Origin: Methylobacterium aquaticum
GTDB taxonomy: Bacteria > Pseudomonadota > Alphaproteobacteria > Rhizobiales > Beijerinckiaceae
DNA length: 64,000 nucleotides
Direction: 5' to 3'
Assembly: GCF_016804325.1 (NCBI RefSeq)
Contig: NZ_CP043627.1
Coordinates: forward strand, 5,911,501 to 5,975,500
Every line of letters starts with the position of its first letter. The first letter of the stretch is position 1. The notes beneath the pieces are model-generated. The model made no database searches, was not told where the DNA came from, and saw only the letters and a program-made list of their open reading frames with translations. The position numbers and the translations under genes were made by a program. Shown here in pieces: positions 19,430 through 27,999 of the stretch.

Positions 19430-20863
19430 CTACGCCGCCCAATTCGCCGGACGGGCGACTTGTTCAGCCGGCGCAACCCACGCCTCCACGCGGCCGAGGT
19501 CGGGAGCAGTCTCGACCATGAGGTCAAAGATACCGTCGCAGCCGGCCCACAGTGTTGCCGGGATCACCGCGGCACCGGTGGTCCAGCGGCACGCGCCGGC
19601 CGGGCCGAGTTGCAAGTGCGAGAACCCAGATGCGCGCAGCGCCGTGGTCCCGACCGGAAGAGCGCGGGTGACGCTGTAGCGGCCCTTCGCCGACCGTCCC
19701 CGCACGACGACGCTGCGCACGGGCACGCCGAGACGCCGACCGTCGCCAGCGCCCACCCGCACCCGCTCCGGCACGAAGGTGCGCGACACGAGCCTTACCT
19801 CGCGCGCATCGGCCGGAAGGCTGAACCAGGCCAACGCCCCATCCCGCTCGGGGCGGATCGCCACGCCGTCGGCCACGACATGCAAGTCGTCCTCGTCCGT
19901 CAGGCTCCAGCCGAGCGCCTTAGCCTGGGCGAGGAGACGTATGCGCACTGCATCCACGATTGGCCCCGCCTGCACCAGGGGTCTGCAAAAATCGTCGAGC
20001 GTCAGGGGCGTGAAGTCCGGGTGCAGCATCATGTGCTCTGCCCCGTTCTCGAAGCCGGCGCGCACGCCGGTGTCGAGGAAGCTTTCCGTCGGCAGCCCCT
20101 CGGAGATGAGGATGTCGTGGCTCTCCAGCTCGACGTGCCAGTAGGTGACCTCGTCTCGGTCGACGTAGGCGATTGTGGCGTCGTTGACGAGATGCTTGAC
20201 GGGGATCAGCACCTCGGCAGGCTTGCTGACACAGACTGCGTGGTCCGGCGAGAGGAAGAGGTCGCGCCGCGGCAGCCCATCACCGAACGCGTTGGCAAGG
20301 ATGCGGACCGGGCGCACGGCTTCAGCGCGCGGATGACGGATGAGGTCGAGATGGCGCCGCCCGATCCAGACGATCTCGCGGGCCTTACCCGAGGCAGTGA
20401 TTACGCAGTCGCCGACCGCAAGGATCTCGACCGGGACGTCGCCCGTCGTCGTGGCGATTAATGTGCCAGTCACGAAACAGGGTGTGAAAGTACCTTGGCT
20501 TTGGTCAGAGGCGAGTGTAAAACTCGCACTTGGAGTGCCAGGAAGCATTCTTTGTTGAGACAAGAATGCATAGTTAAAACCTGTGCCTACATCACTTCTA
20601 AGTAAAACCCCTGTCGAAGCTTCATAGCTTGTCTGGAAATAATTAGCACTGGTTACAAATGTTCCGTCCGCGTTATATTCTTTTATGTTTACAGTTCCAG
20701 TGTTATCAATGCTTTGGATTACAACGTATTTCCCGGTGTCTGCGGTATCAAATGGGATGGCATCACCCCGTATTTGTCTTCCGTCTACTGAGTTGAATCT
20801 GAAAGTTGCGGACCCAATCTGAGTAAGTTTCGCTATATAGTTTTGAAAATTCACGTAAGCCAT
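19430..20863 (-). CDS. Hint (hedgehog/intein) domain protein with AT-rich N-terminal module
   Basis: A 477-residue protein. Residues about 1-128 form an Asn/Thr/Ser-rich beta module (repeating FRFNSVDG, YNADGTFVTSANYF). From CFVTGTLIATT onward it is a Hint_2 domain: N-terminal Cys of the splicing/autoprocessing fold, VEILAVGDCVIT, and the SPDHAV histidine motif. This domain is common in alphaproteobacterial surface or secreted proteins and can cleave or esterify the preceding peptide bond. No C-terminal His-Asn intein end is seen, so protein splicing is unlikely. The base composition changes sharply near 20470: the N-terminal coding part is AT-richer, the Hint part GC-rich, as if an exchangeable passenger had been joined to a conserved processing domain. 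Confidence 0.85.
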   Translation of the reverse strand: MAYVNFQNYIAKLTQIGSATFRFNSVDGRQIRGDAIPFDTADTGKYVVIQSIDNTGTVNIKEYNADGTFVTSANYFQTSYEASTGVLLRSDVGTGFNYAFLSQQRMLPGTPSASFTLASDQSQGTFTPCFVTGTLIATTTGDVPVEILAVGDCVITASGKAREIVWIGRRHLDLIRHPRAEAVRPVRILANAFGDGLPRRDLFLSPDHAVCVSKPAEVLIPVKHLVNDATIAYVDRDEVTYWHVELESHDILISEGLPTESFLDTGVRAGFENGAEHMMLHPDFTPLTLDDFCRPLVQAGPIVDAVRIRLLAQAKALGWSLTDEDDLHVVADGVAIRPERDGALAWFSLPADAREVRLVSRTFVPERVRVGAGDGRRLGVPVRSVVVRGRSAKGRYSVTRALPVGTTALRASGFSHLQLGPAGACRWTTGAAVIPATLWAGCDGIFDLMVETAPDLGRVEAWVAPAEQVARPANWAA

Positions 20864-21159
20864 TGACGTCTCCTTATTAAAGCGAGATCTAATAGGATAT
20901 ACTTAGAGTTTGCAATCTGATCTGAGTTTTTTCATGTCAGAGTTGCGAACAAACAACGAAAATCAGATCCGGAACGAGACTTCAGCTTTTGTCCCGGCCG
21001 GCTACGGCACATCCCGCTCGACGACGATCCTCACCCACCGCTGACCTGCTCAGCGAAGTCCTCCGGCACCTCACCGAACTGCTCGAGGATCGTCGCGCTC
21101 TCGAGCTCGCCCGTTTCGTCATCCGCGACGATCCGCAGGGCCGCCGTCCCCGGCATACG
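20864..21159. other. Intergenic region left of the umuC remnant
   Basis: About 300 bases, AT-rich at the left (20870-20960) and GC-rich at the right. A minus-strand ORF of 41 codons (21156 to 21031, with VADDETGELESATILEQFG) is protein-like but unrecognised and has no clear ribosome-binding site. Otherwise nothing. Confidence 0.35.
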
Positions 21160-21451
21160 GCCGGCGCGCCAATCTCTGACGGTGGTGGGCGAGCACATCA
21201 TCCACGAGCTGCGCGGCCGGGCCTGCCTGCCGCTCGAGATCGTGCCGGCCCGGCGGAAAGGCTGTGCCGTCACCAGCTCGTTCTCCTCGAGGATCACCGA
21301 TCGGACGGTGCTCGAACCGGCCGTGGCAGCGCACGCGACGCGCCTCGGCGAGAAGTTACGGCGGGATGGTCTCGCCGTCTCGGCCGTGACGGTCTTCTAT
21401 CACACCAGCGAGCACGACCGCGGCGATCCCATGCGCTCGGTCTGTGATTAG
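21160..21451 (+). pseudogene. umuC: umuC remnant (translesion DNA polymerase V, internal fragment)
   Basis: The frame reads VVGEHIIHELRG, then CLPLEIVPARRKGCAVTSSF, TRLGEKLRRDGL and FYHTSEHDRGDP. This is the region after the polymerase palm and fingers of UmuC/DinB-type Y-family polymerases. The catalytic N-terminus and the C-terminal end are both absent; the frame ends in a stop just where the IS21-type element begins. It is therefore a doubly truncated fragment, cut on its right side by the transposon. It cannot encode a polymerase. Confidence 0.75.
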
Positions 21452-23620
21452 GCGTGGAATAAGGACCCCGTTTCCGGGGTGATCGGCGTCCAAACGGGAC
21501 CCCCAGGATACTTCATCCAGACTGCCTCCCGCATTCGGAACGGGAGGCTCGCGGAGGATGTTGGTCGTGGAGACGGTCGCGAAGATCCGCCGCGCGTACT
21601 TCGTGCAGCATAAGCCGATCAAGCAGATCTGCCGGGAGCTGAAGCTCTCCCGCAAGGTCGTCAGGAAGGTGATCCGCTCGGAGGCAACTGCCTTCCGCTA
21701 CACCCGCAGCGTCCAGCCTGCACCCAAGCTCGGGCCCTGGCGCGACGAGCTCGACCGGATGCTGGCGGCCAATACGGGGAAGCCGGCGCGGGAGCGGCTG
21801 ACGCTGACCCGTATCTTCGAGGCGCTGCGGGGGCTCGGCTACGAGGGCGGCTATGATGCCGTCCGCCGCTACGCCAAGACGTGGAAGCGCCAGCAGGCCA
21901 GCGTGACGGCTCCCGCCTTCGTGCCACTCGCCTTCGCCCCGGGTGAGGCCTACCAGTTCGACTGGAGCCACGAGATCGTGCTGATCGCCGGCGTCACCAC
22001 GACGGTCAAGGTCGCCCACGTCCGGCTCTGCCACTCGCGCATGCTGTTCGTGCGGGCCTATCCGCGCGAGAGCCAGGAGATGGTCTTCGACGCCCACGAC
22101 CGGGCGTTCGCCTTCTTCCGCGGCACCTGCCAGCGGGGCATCTACGACAACATGAAGACCGCGGTCGAGACGATCTTCGTCGGGCGCGAGCGCGCCTACA
22201 ACCGCCGCTTCCTGCAGATGTGCTCGCACTACCTCGTCGAGCCCGTGGCCTGCACGCCCGCGTCAGGCTGGGAGAAGGGGCAGGTCGAGAACCAGGTCGG
22301 GCTGGTGCGCGAGCGCCTGTTCACCCCGCGCGTCCGGGTGAGAAGCTACGACGAGCTCAACGCCCTGCTGCTCGACGGGGTCGTCGCCTACGCCAAGGCC
22401 CACCCGCATCCCGAGCAGCGCGAACTGACGATCTGGCAGGCCTTCGAAGCCGAACGGGGAGCCCTGGTCCCCTACGCCGGACGCTTCGACGGCTTCCACG
22501 CCGTCCCGGCGGCCGTGTCCTCGACCTGCCTGGTGCGCTTCGACAACAACAAGTACTCGGTCATGGCCTCGGCCATCGGTCGCCCGGTCGAGGTGCGCGC
22601 CTATGCCGAGCGCATCGAGATCCGCCAGGACGGACGCGTCGTCGCCGAGCACCCGCGGGCCTTCGGACGCGGCCAGACGGTGTTCGACCCCTGGCACTAC
22701 GTCCCCGTGCTCGCCCGCAAGCCCGGCGCGCTGCGCAACGGCGCACCGTTCAAGGACTGGGTCCTGCCCGCCGCCCTCGAACGGATCCGCCGCAAGCTCG
22801 CCGGCAGCGCCGACGGCGACCGCCAGATGGTCGAGATCCTCACCGCCGTGCTCGGCGACGGCCTCTCCGCGGTCGAAGCGGCCAGCGCCGAGGCACTGCG
22901 CGAGGGCGTGCACTCGGCCGACGTGGTGCTCAACATCCTGGCCCGCCAGCGGGAGCCGCCCGCGCCCGTCTCGCTGCTGACGCCCGAGAGCCTGCGGCTG
23001 CGCCACGAGCCGGTCGCCGACTGTGCCCGCTACGACAGCCTGAGGAGAGCCCCATGATGGAACGTCAGCAGATCCTCGCCACCATGGGCGAGCTGAAGCT
23101 GTTCGGGATGAAGGCGGCCTACGACGAGATCATCAAGGTCGCCCTCAAGCGCAGCCACGAACCGCAGCAGATCGTCGGCGACCTGTTGCAGGCCGAGATC
23201 AGCGAGAAGCAGGCGCGCTCGATCCGCTACCAGATGACGATTGCCAAGCTGCCCCTGGCCAAGGACCTCGCCGAGTTCGCCTTTGCCGGGACGCCGATCA
23301 ACGAAGGTCTGGTGCGCGACCTCTGCGGCGGCGAGTTCCTGGCCCACCAGCGCAACGTCGTGCTGGTGGGCGGCACCGGCACGGGCAAGACGCACCTGGC
23401 CATCGCGGTCGCCCGGTCGTGCATCCGGGACGGGGCGCGGGCCCGGTTCTACAACGTGGTCGACCTCGTCAACCGGCTCGAGGCCGAGGCGCGAGCCGGC
23501 CGGCAGGGCCGCATCGCCGACCACCTCGCCCGGCTCGACCTGGTGGTGCTGGACGAACTCGGCTACCTGCCGTTCGCGCAGTCGGGCGGTCAGCTGCTGT
23601 TCCACCTGATCAGCCGGCTC
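21452..23620 (+). mobile_element. IS21-family insertion sequence, right end deleted
   Basis: The element consists of a left end (short GC-rich repeats of the type GGACCCCGTTTCCGGGG and AAACGGGACCCCC between about 21460 and 21510), istA, and istB overlapping by four bases. It interrupts umuC on the left. On the right, istB breaks off around 23620 and the sequence passes straight into the 3' end of an SDR gene, so the right terminal repeat is gone. The left boundary is placed where umuC homology ends and is approximate. The element should be immobile in its present form. Confidence 0.8.
21558..23057 (+). CDS. istA: IS21-family transposase IstA
   Basis: A full-length 499-residue IstA. The N-terminal helix-turn-helix (KQICRELKLSRKVVRKVIRS) binds the element ends. 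The DDE integrase core has acidic residues in QFDWSHE (about 135), GIYDNMKTAV (about 196) and KGQVENQVG (about 243). A C-terminal beta domain (VRFDNNKYSVMASAIGRP) follows. It carries out cut-and-paste joining and needs IstB. Its TGA overlaps the istB ATG (ATGA), the usual coupling in this family. The gene looks intact, but istB and the right end are not. Confidence 0.93.
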   Translation: MLVVETVAKIRRAYFVQHKPIKQICRELKLSRKVVRKVIRSEATAFRYTRSVQPAPKLGPWRDELDRMLAANTGKPARERLTLTRIFEALRGLGYEGGYDAVRRYAKTWKRQQASVTAPAFVPLAFAPGEAYQFDWSHEIVLIAGVTTTVKVAHVRLCHSRMLFVRAYPRESQEMVFDAHDRAFAFFRGTCQRGIYDNMKTAVETIFVGRERAYNRRFLQMCSHYLVEPVACTPASGWEKGQVENQVGLVRERLFTPRVRVRSYDELNALLLDGVVAYAKAHPHPEQRELTIWQAFEAERGALVPYAGRFDGFHAVPAAVSSTCLVRFDNNKYSVMASAIGRPVEVRAYAERIEIRQDGRVVAEHPRAFGRGQTVFDPWHYVPVLARKPGALRNGAPFKDWVLPAALERIRRKLAGSADGDRQMVEILTAVLGDGLSAVEAASAEALREGVHSADVVLNILARQREPPAPVSLLTPESLRLRHEPVADCARYDSLRRAP

Positions 23621-23755
23621 CCGCCTTCATCGCCTCGTAGCCCTCCTGGGCGACCTTGGTCGGGGCGGCCTTCTCGCCCAGGCCGAGCTTGGTCGTGTCC
23701 ATGCCGGCGCGGTGCCAGAACGGGGTGTCGACCTCACCCGGCAGCAGCAGCGTGA
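23054..23755 (+). pseudogene. istB: IS21-family helper ATPase IstB, 3'-truncated
   Basis: The start and AAA+ core are normal: Walker A GGTGTGKTH and Walker B LVVLDELGYLP. After LLFHLISRL (about 23618) homology stops. The expected C-terminal part with sensor and Arg-finger region is missing and the frame continues for about 45 meaningless residues across the junction with the neighbouring SDR gene. About a quarter of the protein is lost, so helper function is unlikely. The break point is shared with the truncated SDR gene on the other strand. Confidence 0.85.
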
Positions 23756-24299
23756 AGCTGACGCCACTATCCTTCACCTCCTCCTTCACCGCCTCGACGA
23801 AGCTGATCAGGAAGGCCTTCGTGCCGCCGTAGACGGCCTCGTAGGGGGTCGGCATCGTGCCGGAGATCGAGGCCGTGTAGAGCAGCCGGCCCGCGCCGCG
23901 CTCCACCATCGCCGGCAGCAGCCGCTTGGTCAGGTGGACCTGCGAGACGACGTTGAGCTGGATCATCTTGAGCTCGGCCGCGAGGTCGGTTCCGCCGACG
24001 AAGTAGCCGCCGACATCGACGCCGGCGTTCAGGGCCGCCGCCGCCAGGGGGCGACCCGTCCCGGCCAAGGCCTGGGCGAGGGCCTCGACGCCGTCGTACT
24101 CGGTGAGGTCGGCCTTCACGACGATGGCCTCGACGCCGGTCGCACGGACCGCATCGGCGGTGCGCTCCAGACCATCGTTCTGCCCGCTCGCCGTGATGAG
24201 GACGTCGTGGCCGTCGGCCGCGAACAGTCGGGCGAGCTCGTAGCCGATGCCGCTGGACGCGCCGGTGACGAGCGCCAGGGGGCGATGGGGGTCGGTCAT
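23610..24299 (-). CDS. Short-chain dehydrogenase/reductase, 3' end lost
   Basis: A 229-residue SDR with the NAD(P) glycine motif TGASSGIG at the N-terminus, the AALNAGVDVGG segment, and the catalytic Ser (TASISG) and YxxxK (VYGGTKAF). The fold is complete through the substrate loop (GEVDTPFWHRAG) but ends after EGYEAMKAG, where the sequence becomes istB DNA on the complement. Relatives of this type run about 30 residues further. It is the last gene of a leftward operon with the HAD hydrolase and epimerase; only 16 bases separate it from the former. It may retain activity because the catalytic core is present. Confidence 0.75.
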   Translation of the reverse strand: MTDPHRPLALVTGASSGIGYELARLFAADGHDVLITASGQNDGLERTADAVRATGVEAIVVKADLTEYDGVEALAQALAGTGRPLAAAALNAGVDVGGYFVGGTDLAAELKMIQLNVVSQVHLTKRLLPAMVERGAGRLLYTASISGTMPTPYEAVYGGTKAFLISFVEAVKEEVKDSGVSFTLLLPGEVDTPFWHRAGMDTTKLGLGEKAAPTKVAQEGYEAMKAGAG

Positions 24300-24315
24300 G
24301 GCTTGGTTCTCCGGT

Positions 24316-25041
24316 TCAGGGGCAGCCGAGCGCGTTGGCGGCCTCGGTGAGGCTGTCGACGACGACGTCCCAGCGTTCGGCGGGGGCGAGGTCGGTGGTT
24401 TGGGCCGGGCCGTGCTCGTGCGGTCGGCGGACGAACACGGTGCGCAGGCCGCAGGCCCGGGCGGCCTTGAGGTCGTCGTTGTGGGCGGCGACCATGCCGA
24501 CGCGTTCCGGCGGCAGGCCGACCGCCTCGGCCGAGCGCAGGTAGGTCTCGGGCGTCGGCTTGTAGGATCGGGCGATCTCGGCCCCGACGATGACGTCCCA
24601 GGGCAGCCCGCCGAACCGGGCGAGCCGCATCATGCCGGCGAGGTGGCCGTTGGAGAGCGGGCCGATGGCGAACCGACGTTTGAGGCGGGTCAGTCCCTCG
24701 ACGCTGTCGGGCCAGGGGTCGAGCCGTTCCCAGGCCTGGTTGAGATCGGCGAGTTCCCTGTCCGGGAGTTCGTCGACCGCTACCCCGTGCCGCGCCAGCA
24801 CGGTCCTCAGGTTCTCACCGTTGAGGACGTCGAGGCGGACCCAGGGGCGACGGCCCGAGCGCACCTCCTCCATCGCCGGCTGATAGAGGGCGCGCCACTC
24901 GTCGGCGAAGGCGAACGGATCGACGCCGATGCCATGGCGGTCGAGGAAGGGCGCGGCCGAACGGGCGACGCCCGAGCGCCAATCGACCACCGTTCCGAAG
25001 GTGTCGAAGCCGAGGAATCCCAGGTGATCGAAACCGGTCAT
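24316..25041 (-). CDS. HAD-superfamily hydrolase, haloacid dehalogenase type II-like
   Basis: A 241-residue protein with HAD motif I in GFDTFGTVVD (nucleophilic Asp), motif II Ser in GPLSNGH, motif III Lys in ARSYKPTPE and motif IV acidic residues in VAAHNDDLKAA. The sequence is closest to type II 2-haloacid dehalogenases; phosphatase activity is possible. The ATG at 25041 lies four bases after the epimerase stop with GAGGTC just before it, so the genes are co-transcribed. Longer starts run into the epimerase gene. Confidence 0.83.
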   Translation of the reverse strand: MTGFDHLGFLGFDTFGTVVDWRSGVARSAAPFLDRHGIGVDPFAFADEWRALYQPAMEEVRSGRRPWVRLDVLNGENLRTVLARHGVAVDELPDRELADLNQAWERLDPWPDSVEGLTRLKRRFAIGPLSNGHLAGMMRLARFGGLPWDVIVGAEIARSYKPTPETYLRSAEAVGLPPERVGMVAAHNDDLKAARACGLRTVFVRRPHEHGPAQTTDLAPAERWDVVVDSLTEAANALGCP

Positions 25042-25045
25042 GACC

Positions 25046-25933
25046 TCAGACCTCGTCGGTCCAATGGTGGACGGGCCTGAAGCCAAGGACGCGCTTGGCC
25101 TTCTCGTTCGAGAGGATGACCTCGTTGCCGGTGAACGCCTTGCGCCGCTCCGCCTTCGGGAAGTGGCGGTCGAGAAGCTCCGCCGTCGGCGTGCGCATCA
25201 CCGTTTCGTCGTTGGTGATCAGGAACGCGTCCTTGCCGCGGGCCTCGTACCGGATCGCGCACTCGATGGCCTGGGCGGCGTCGCGGTTGTCGATGTAGGT
25301 CCACATGTTCCAGAGGCGCCGGGTCGGGTCGTCCTGCCAACCCTCGAACTTGGCGTATTCCTGCGGATCCATGACGTTAGACAGCCGCAGGCAGGTGATG
25401 CGCATCTCCGGGTCGTTGAGGCAGAACTGGCGCGCCATCTCCTCGCCCAGCACCTTGGTCAGCGCGTAGACGTTGTAGCCGCGCATTGGGTAGTCCTCGT
25501 CCACCGGGACGTAGGGAGCGTCGGTCTTGTCGAACGGCACGCCGATGCCGACCTCGGAGGCCGCCCAGACGATGTCCTTGATGGCGAGCCGGCGGGCCGC
25601 CTCGAAGACGTTGTAGGTCGCCATCATGTTGAGCCGGAATTCGTCGCTGTCCGGCAGCATGCGCGGGTGCGGGATGCTGGCGAGGTGAACGACGACGTCG
25701 AACGCCTTGGGTTCGGCGTGGGCGTAGGTGTCCTCGCCGGCGGACGACAGGGCGTCGAGTGCCTGGCCGAAGTCGGTCAGGTCGGCGACCATCGCCAACT
25801 CGTTCGGATCGGTGGGCGCGTCGCGGTCGATAATGAAGACCTCGTAGCCCTTGTCCTTGAGGTACGGCACGAGGGTCGTGCCGACCTTGCCATGGCCTCC
25901 GGTCACGGCGATGCGCTTGCTGTTTTCAGCCAT
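25046..25933 (-). CDS. NAD-dependent epimerase/dehydratase, uronate-dehydrogenase-like
   Basis: A 295-residue extended SDR: glycine motif VTGGHGKVGTTL, Asp for NAD selection in IIDRDAP, VVHLASIPHP, and the YxxxK pair in YNVYALTKVLGEE. Similar enzymes oxidise or epimerise sugar acids or nucleotide sugars. GAGGACGAG precedes the ATG. First gene of a three-gene leftward operon, divergent from a LysR-type regulator with a perfect palindrome in the shared promoter region. Confidence 0.85.
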   Translation of the reverse strand: MAENSKRIAVTGGHGKVGTTLVPYLKDKGYEVFIIDRDAPTDPNELAMVADLTDFGQALDALSSAGEDTYAHAEPKAFDVVVHLASIPHPRMLPDSDEFRLNMMATYNVFEAARRLAIKDIVWAASEVGIGVPFDKTDAPYVPVDEDYPMRGYNVYALTKVLGEEMARQFCLNDPEMRITCLRLSNVMDPQEYAKFEGWQDDPTRRLWNMWTYIDNRDAAQAIECAIRYEARGKDAFLITNDETVMRTPTAELLDRHFPKAERRKAFTGNEVILSNEKAKRVLGFRPVHHWTDEV

Positions 25934-26034
25934 GTCTCGTCCTCGATTGTCGGTGGGTGCCGGCGTCCGGCCTTGCTGACATCTAACCACGCGGCGGCTC
26001 GCTTGTGCCGCGATGGAACTCATCGTAGCGTTCA

Positions 26035-26046
26035 GTTGAGCTCAAC
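26035..26046. promoter_or_regulatory. Candidate LysR-type operator palindrome
   Basis: GTTGAGCTCAAC is a perfect 12-bp palindrome lying between the divergent epimerase and LysR genes, 22 bases before the GTG of the regulator. Its place and symmetry fit a LysR regulatory site, but no footprint-type evidence exists. Confidence 0.5.
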
Positions 26047-26067
26047 ACTGGATAGGGGGCGGCAATC

Positions 26068-27000
26068 GTGGCGGGACTGACCCGGGGCGATCTGGGTGAC
26101 CTCAACCTGTTCCGCGTGATCGCCCGGGTCGGCGGCTTTCGGCGCGCCGCCCTCGAACTCGACGTCTCGCCGTCGGCGCTGAGCCACGCCCTGCGCGGGT
26201 TGGAGACCAGGCTCGGCGTGCGGCTGTTCAACCGGACCAACCGCGCCGTCACCCTGACCGAGGCTGGCGCCGATCTGCTGGCGCGCCTGGAGGCCGGGTT
26301 CGGCGCCATCGAGGAAGGCCTGGAGGCCTTGAACCGCTACCGGGGAAAGCCGGCCGGCCGGCTCCGGCTCAACGTGCTGACCGATGCGGCCCGACTGGTG
26401 CTGGGCCCGGCCCTGTCGGGCTTCCTGGCCGAGTACCCCGAGGTGAAGCTGGAGGTCGTGGTCCAGGACGACTTCGTCGACATCGTCGGGGAGGGGTTCG
26501 ACGCGGGCATCCGCTTCGGGGGGCGCGTCCCTGAGGAGATGATCGCGGTGCCCATCGGAGGCGACATCCGGTGGGTCATGGTGGCCTCGCCGGGCTACCT
26601 CGAAGGTGCCCCACCCCTCGAACACCCCTCCGACCTCGCCGCCCACCACTGCATCGGCCTCAGGATGGGCACGGGCGCGATCTACCACTGGGAGGTGGAG
26701 CGGGGCCCGGAGCATCAAGTCGTCGACGTAGCCTGGTCCGTCGTGCTGAGCGAGACGGCGCTCGCGCTGGCGATGGCCGAGACGGACGGCGGGATCGCCT
26801 ACTGCCAGGAGGGCTTGGTCGCGCGGCAACTGGCGGCCGGGACCCTGGTGGAAATCCTGCCCGAATGGAGTTCGCCCGGCCCAGGCTTCCACGTCTATTA
26901 CTCAAGCCGCAGGCAGGTCCCTGAAGCCCTCAGGGCGCTGATCGCGTTCCTGCGCGACCGCTCGACATCGCAGGCGACCAAAACAAGCACTGCAACTTGA
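26068..27000 (+). CDS. LysR-family transcriptional regulator
   Basis: A 310-residue regulator. The N-terminal winged helix-turn-helix has FRRAALELDVSPSALSHALR and LGVRLFNRTNRAVTLTEAG. The effector-binding periplasmic-protein-like domain runs from about residue 95 (GRLRLNVLTDA) to 295. It starts with GTG at 26068. It is divergent from the epimerase-HAD-SDR operon and most likely regulates it and itself. The co-inducer is unknown. The C-terminal tail (STSQATKTSTAT) is disordered. Confidence 0.9.
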   Translation: MAGLTRGDLGDLNLFRVIARVGGFRRAALELDVSPSALSHALRGLETRLGVRLFNRTNRAVTLTEAGADLLARLEAGFGAIEEGLEALNRYRGKPAGRLRLNVLTDAARLVLGPALSGFLAEYPEVKLEVVVQDDFVDIVGEGFDAGIRFGGRVPEEMIAVPIGGDIRWVMVASPGYLEGAPPLEHPSDLAAHHCIGLRMGTGAIYHWEVERGPEHQVVDVAWSVVLSETALALAMAETDGGIAYCQEGLVARQLAAGTLVEILPEWSSPGPGFHVYYSSRRQVPEALRALIAFLRDRSTSQATKTSTAT

Positions 27001-27432
27001 ATGAGGCCGCCGCCTTGCGATGACGGCCTCAACTTACTTGAAGTTTAATTTAGCGGAACTTTGGTGCTCAAAGCGGAACTTTGAGCACGCGAACACATCC
27101 TGTAGCTCCCGATTGCGCCAACATCGGCATCATGTCCGCTTCTCAACTTGATGCAGATCTTCGATGGCACGATGTCCAAGGTCCGCAAGGGGTCACGAGT
27201 TCGCCACCAGCTTGTTCGGCTTCGCGCCACTACCGGACTTTCGGCGCGAGCTGCGTGAATGACTGCTCGTGCCCAAGGAGCAGCCTTTGCAAGGGGAAGT
27301 CCAATCCGGCGGCCCCGGAGTCCTGAACGGAGCGATCGACGTCCTGACTCCCACAATGATCTGGCGGAGGCACGACCGCTCGCAAGCACGGCCGCGCTCG
27401 GCGGAGAGCCAGGGTAACGGTTGAGCCTCCCG
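27001..27432. other. Convergent intergenic region with hairpins
   Basis: This region separates the rightward LysR gene from the leftward cytochrome b561 gene. It contains a 7-bp stem (GAGGCCG/CGGCCTC, 27004-27031), the stronger hairpin at 27064-27088 and a direct repeat AGCGGAACTTTG at 27052 and 27072. No gene recognised. Confidence 0.5.
27064..27088. terminator. Perfect 10-bp hairpin between convergent genes
   Basis: GTGCTCAAAG and CTTTGAGCAC flank a 5-base loop. A T-run is lacking, so it may be a Rho-dependent or bidirectional terminator, or an operator. The 12-base direct repeat overlapping it (20-bp period) is unusual for a simple terminator. Confidence 0.45.
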
Positions 27433-27999
27433 TCACAGGTCCGCCTGCAGCCCCGCCGCCGAGCGGCGGCGGTGCCAGGGGGCCATGCTGGCGAACACAC
27501 CGTCCCGGCGGATCAGGGCGTGGAGCAGCGCCGCTCCGAGATGAGCCAGGACGAGGCCGAACAGCACGTAGGCCAGGACGCCGTGAAGTTCGCGCAACAC
27601 GGCGTAGGCGCGCGGGCTGTGGGGCATGATCGGCGGCAGCACGAACGGCCCGACGAGGGTCACCGGATAGCATGCTGCCGACAGCATCGCCCAGCCGACG
27701 AGCGGCATGGCCAGCATGAGCCCGTAGAGGGCGACGTGCGAGGCATGCGCGGCCCGCCGCTGCCAAGCGGGCAGGTCCGCCGGAAGGGGCGGCGGCGGAT
27801 GGCGCCAGCGGTTCGCGATCCGCACGAACAGGAGGAGCAGGATCAGGAGGCCGAGCGGACGATGCACCGCGACCAGCACGTGGTAGTCGGCCAGCGAAGC
27901 CACCATCGCCACGCCGATCAGCAGCATGGCCAGGATCATCGCCGCCATGCTCCAATGGAGCAGGCGTGCGAGGAGGTTGAAGCGCGGCAGGTCGCTCAC
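27433..27999 (-). CDS. Cytochrome b561 family membrane protein
   Basis: A 188-residue protein with four hydrophobic helices and His residues placed for haem b ligation (LLHWSM, AVHRPLG, HASHVALYG, ELHGVLAY). Such proteins move electrons across the inner membrane, often to a periplasmic partner. The GTG start at 27999 overlaps the TGA of the catalase-family gene by four bases, so the two are translated together. This suggests that the cytochrome supplies or receives electrons for that periplasmic haem protein. Confidence 0.88.
   Translation of the reverse strand: MSDLPRFNLLARLLHWSMAAMILAMLLIGVAMVASLADYHVLVAVHRPLGLLILLLLFVRIANRWRHPPPPLPADLPAWQRRAAHASHVALYGLMLAMPLVGWAMLSAACYPVTLVGPFVLPPIMPHSPRAYAVLRELHGVLAYVLFGLVLAHLGAALLHALIRRDGVFASMAPWHRRRSAAGLQADL

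Noticed and set aside
25040..26080. 346-codon plus-strand frame across the epimerase
   Set aside because: Antisense to an epimerase with intact motifs; Val/Gly/His-rich chance frame.
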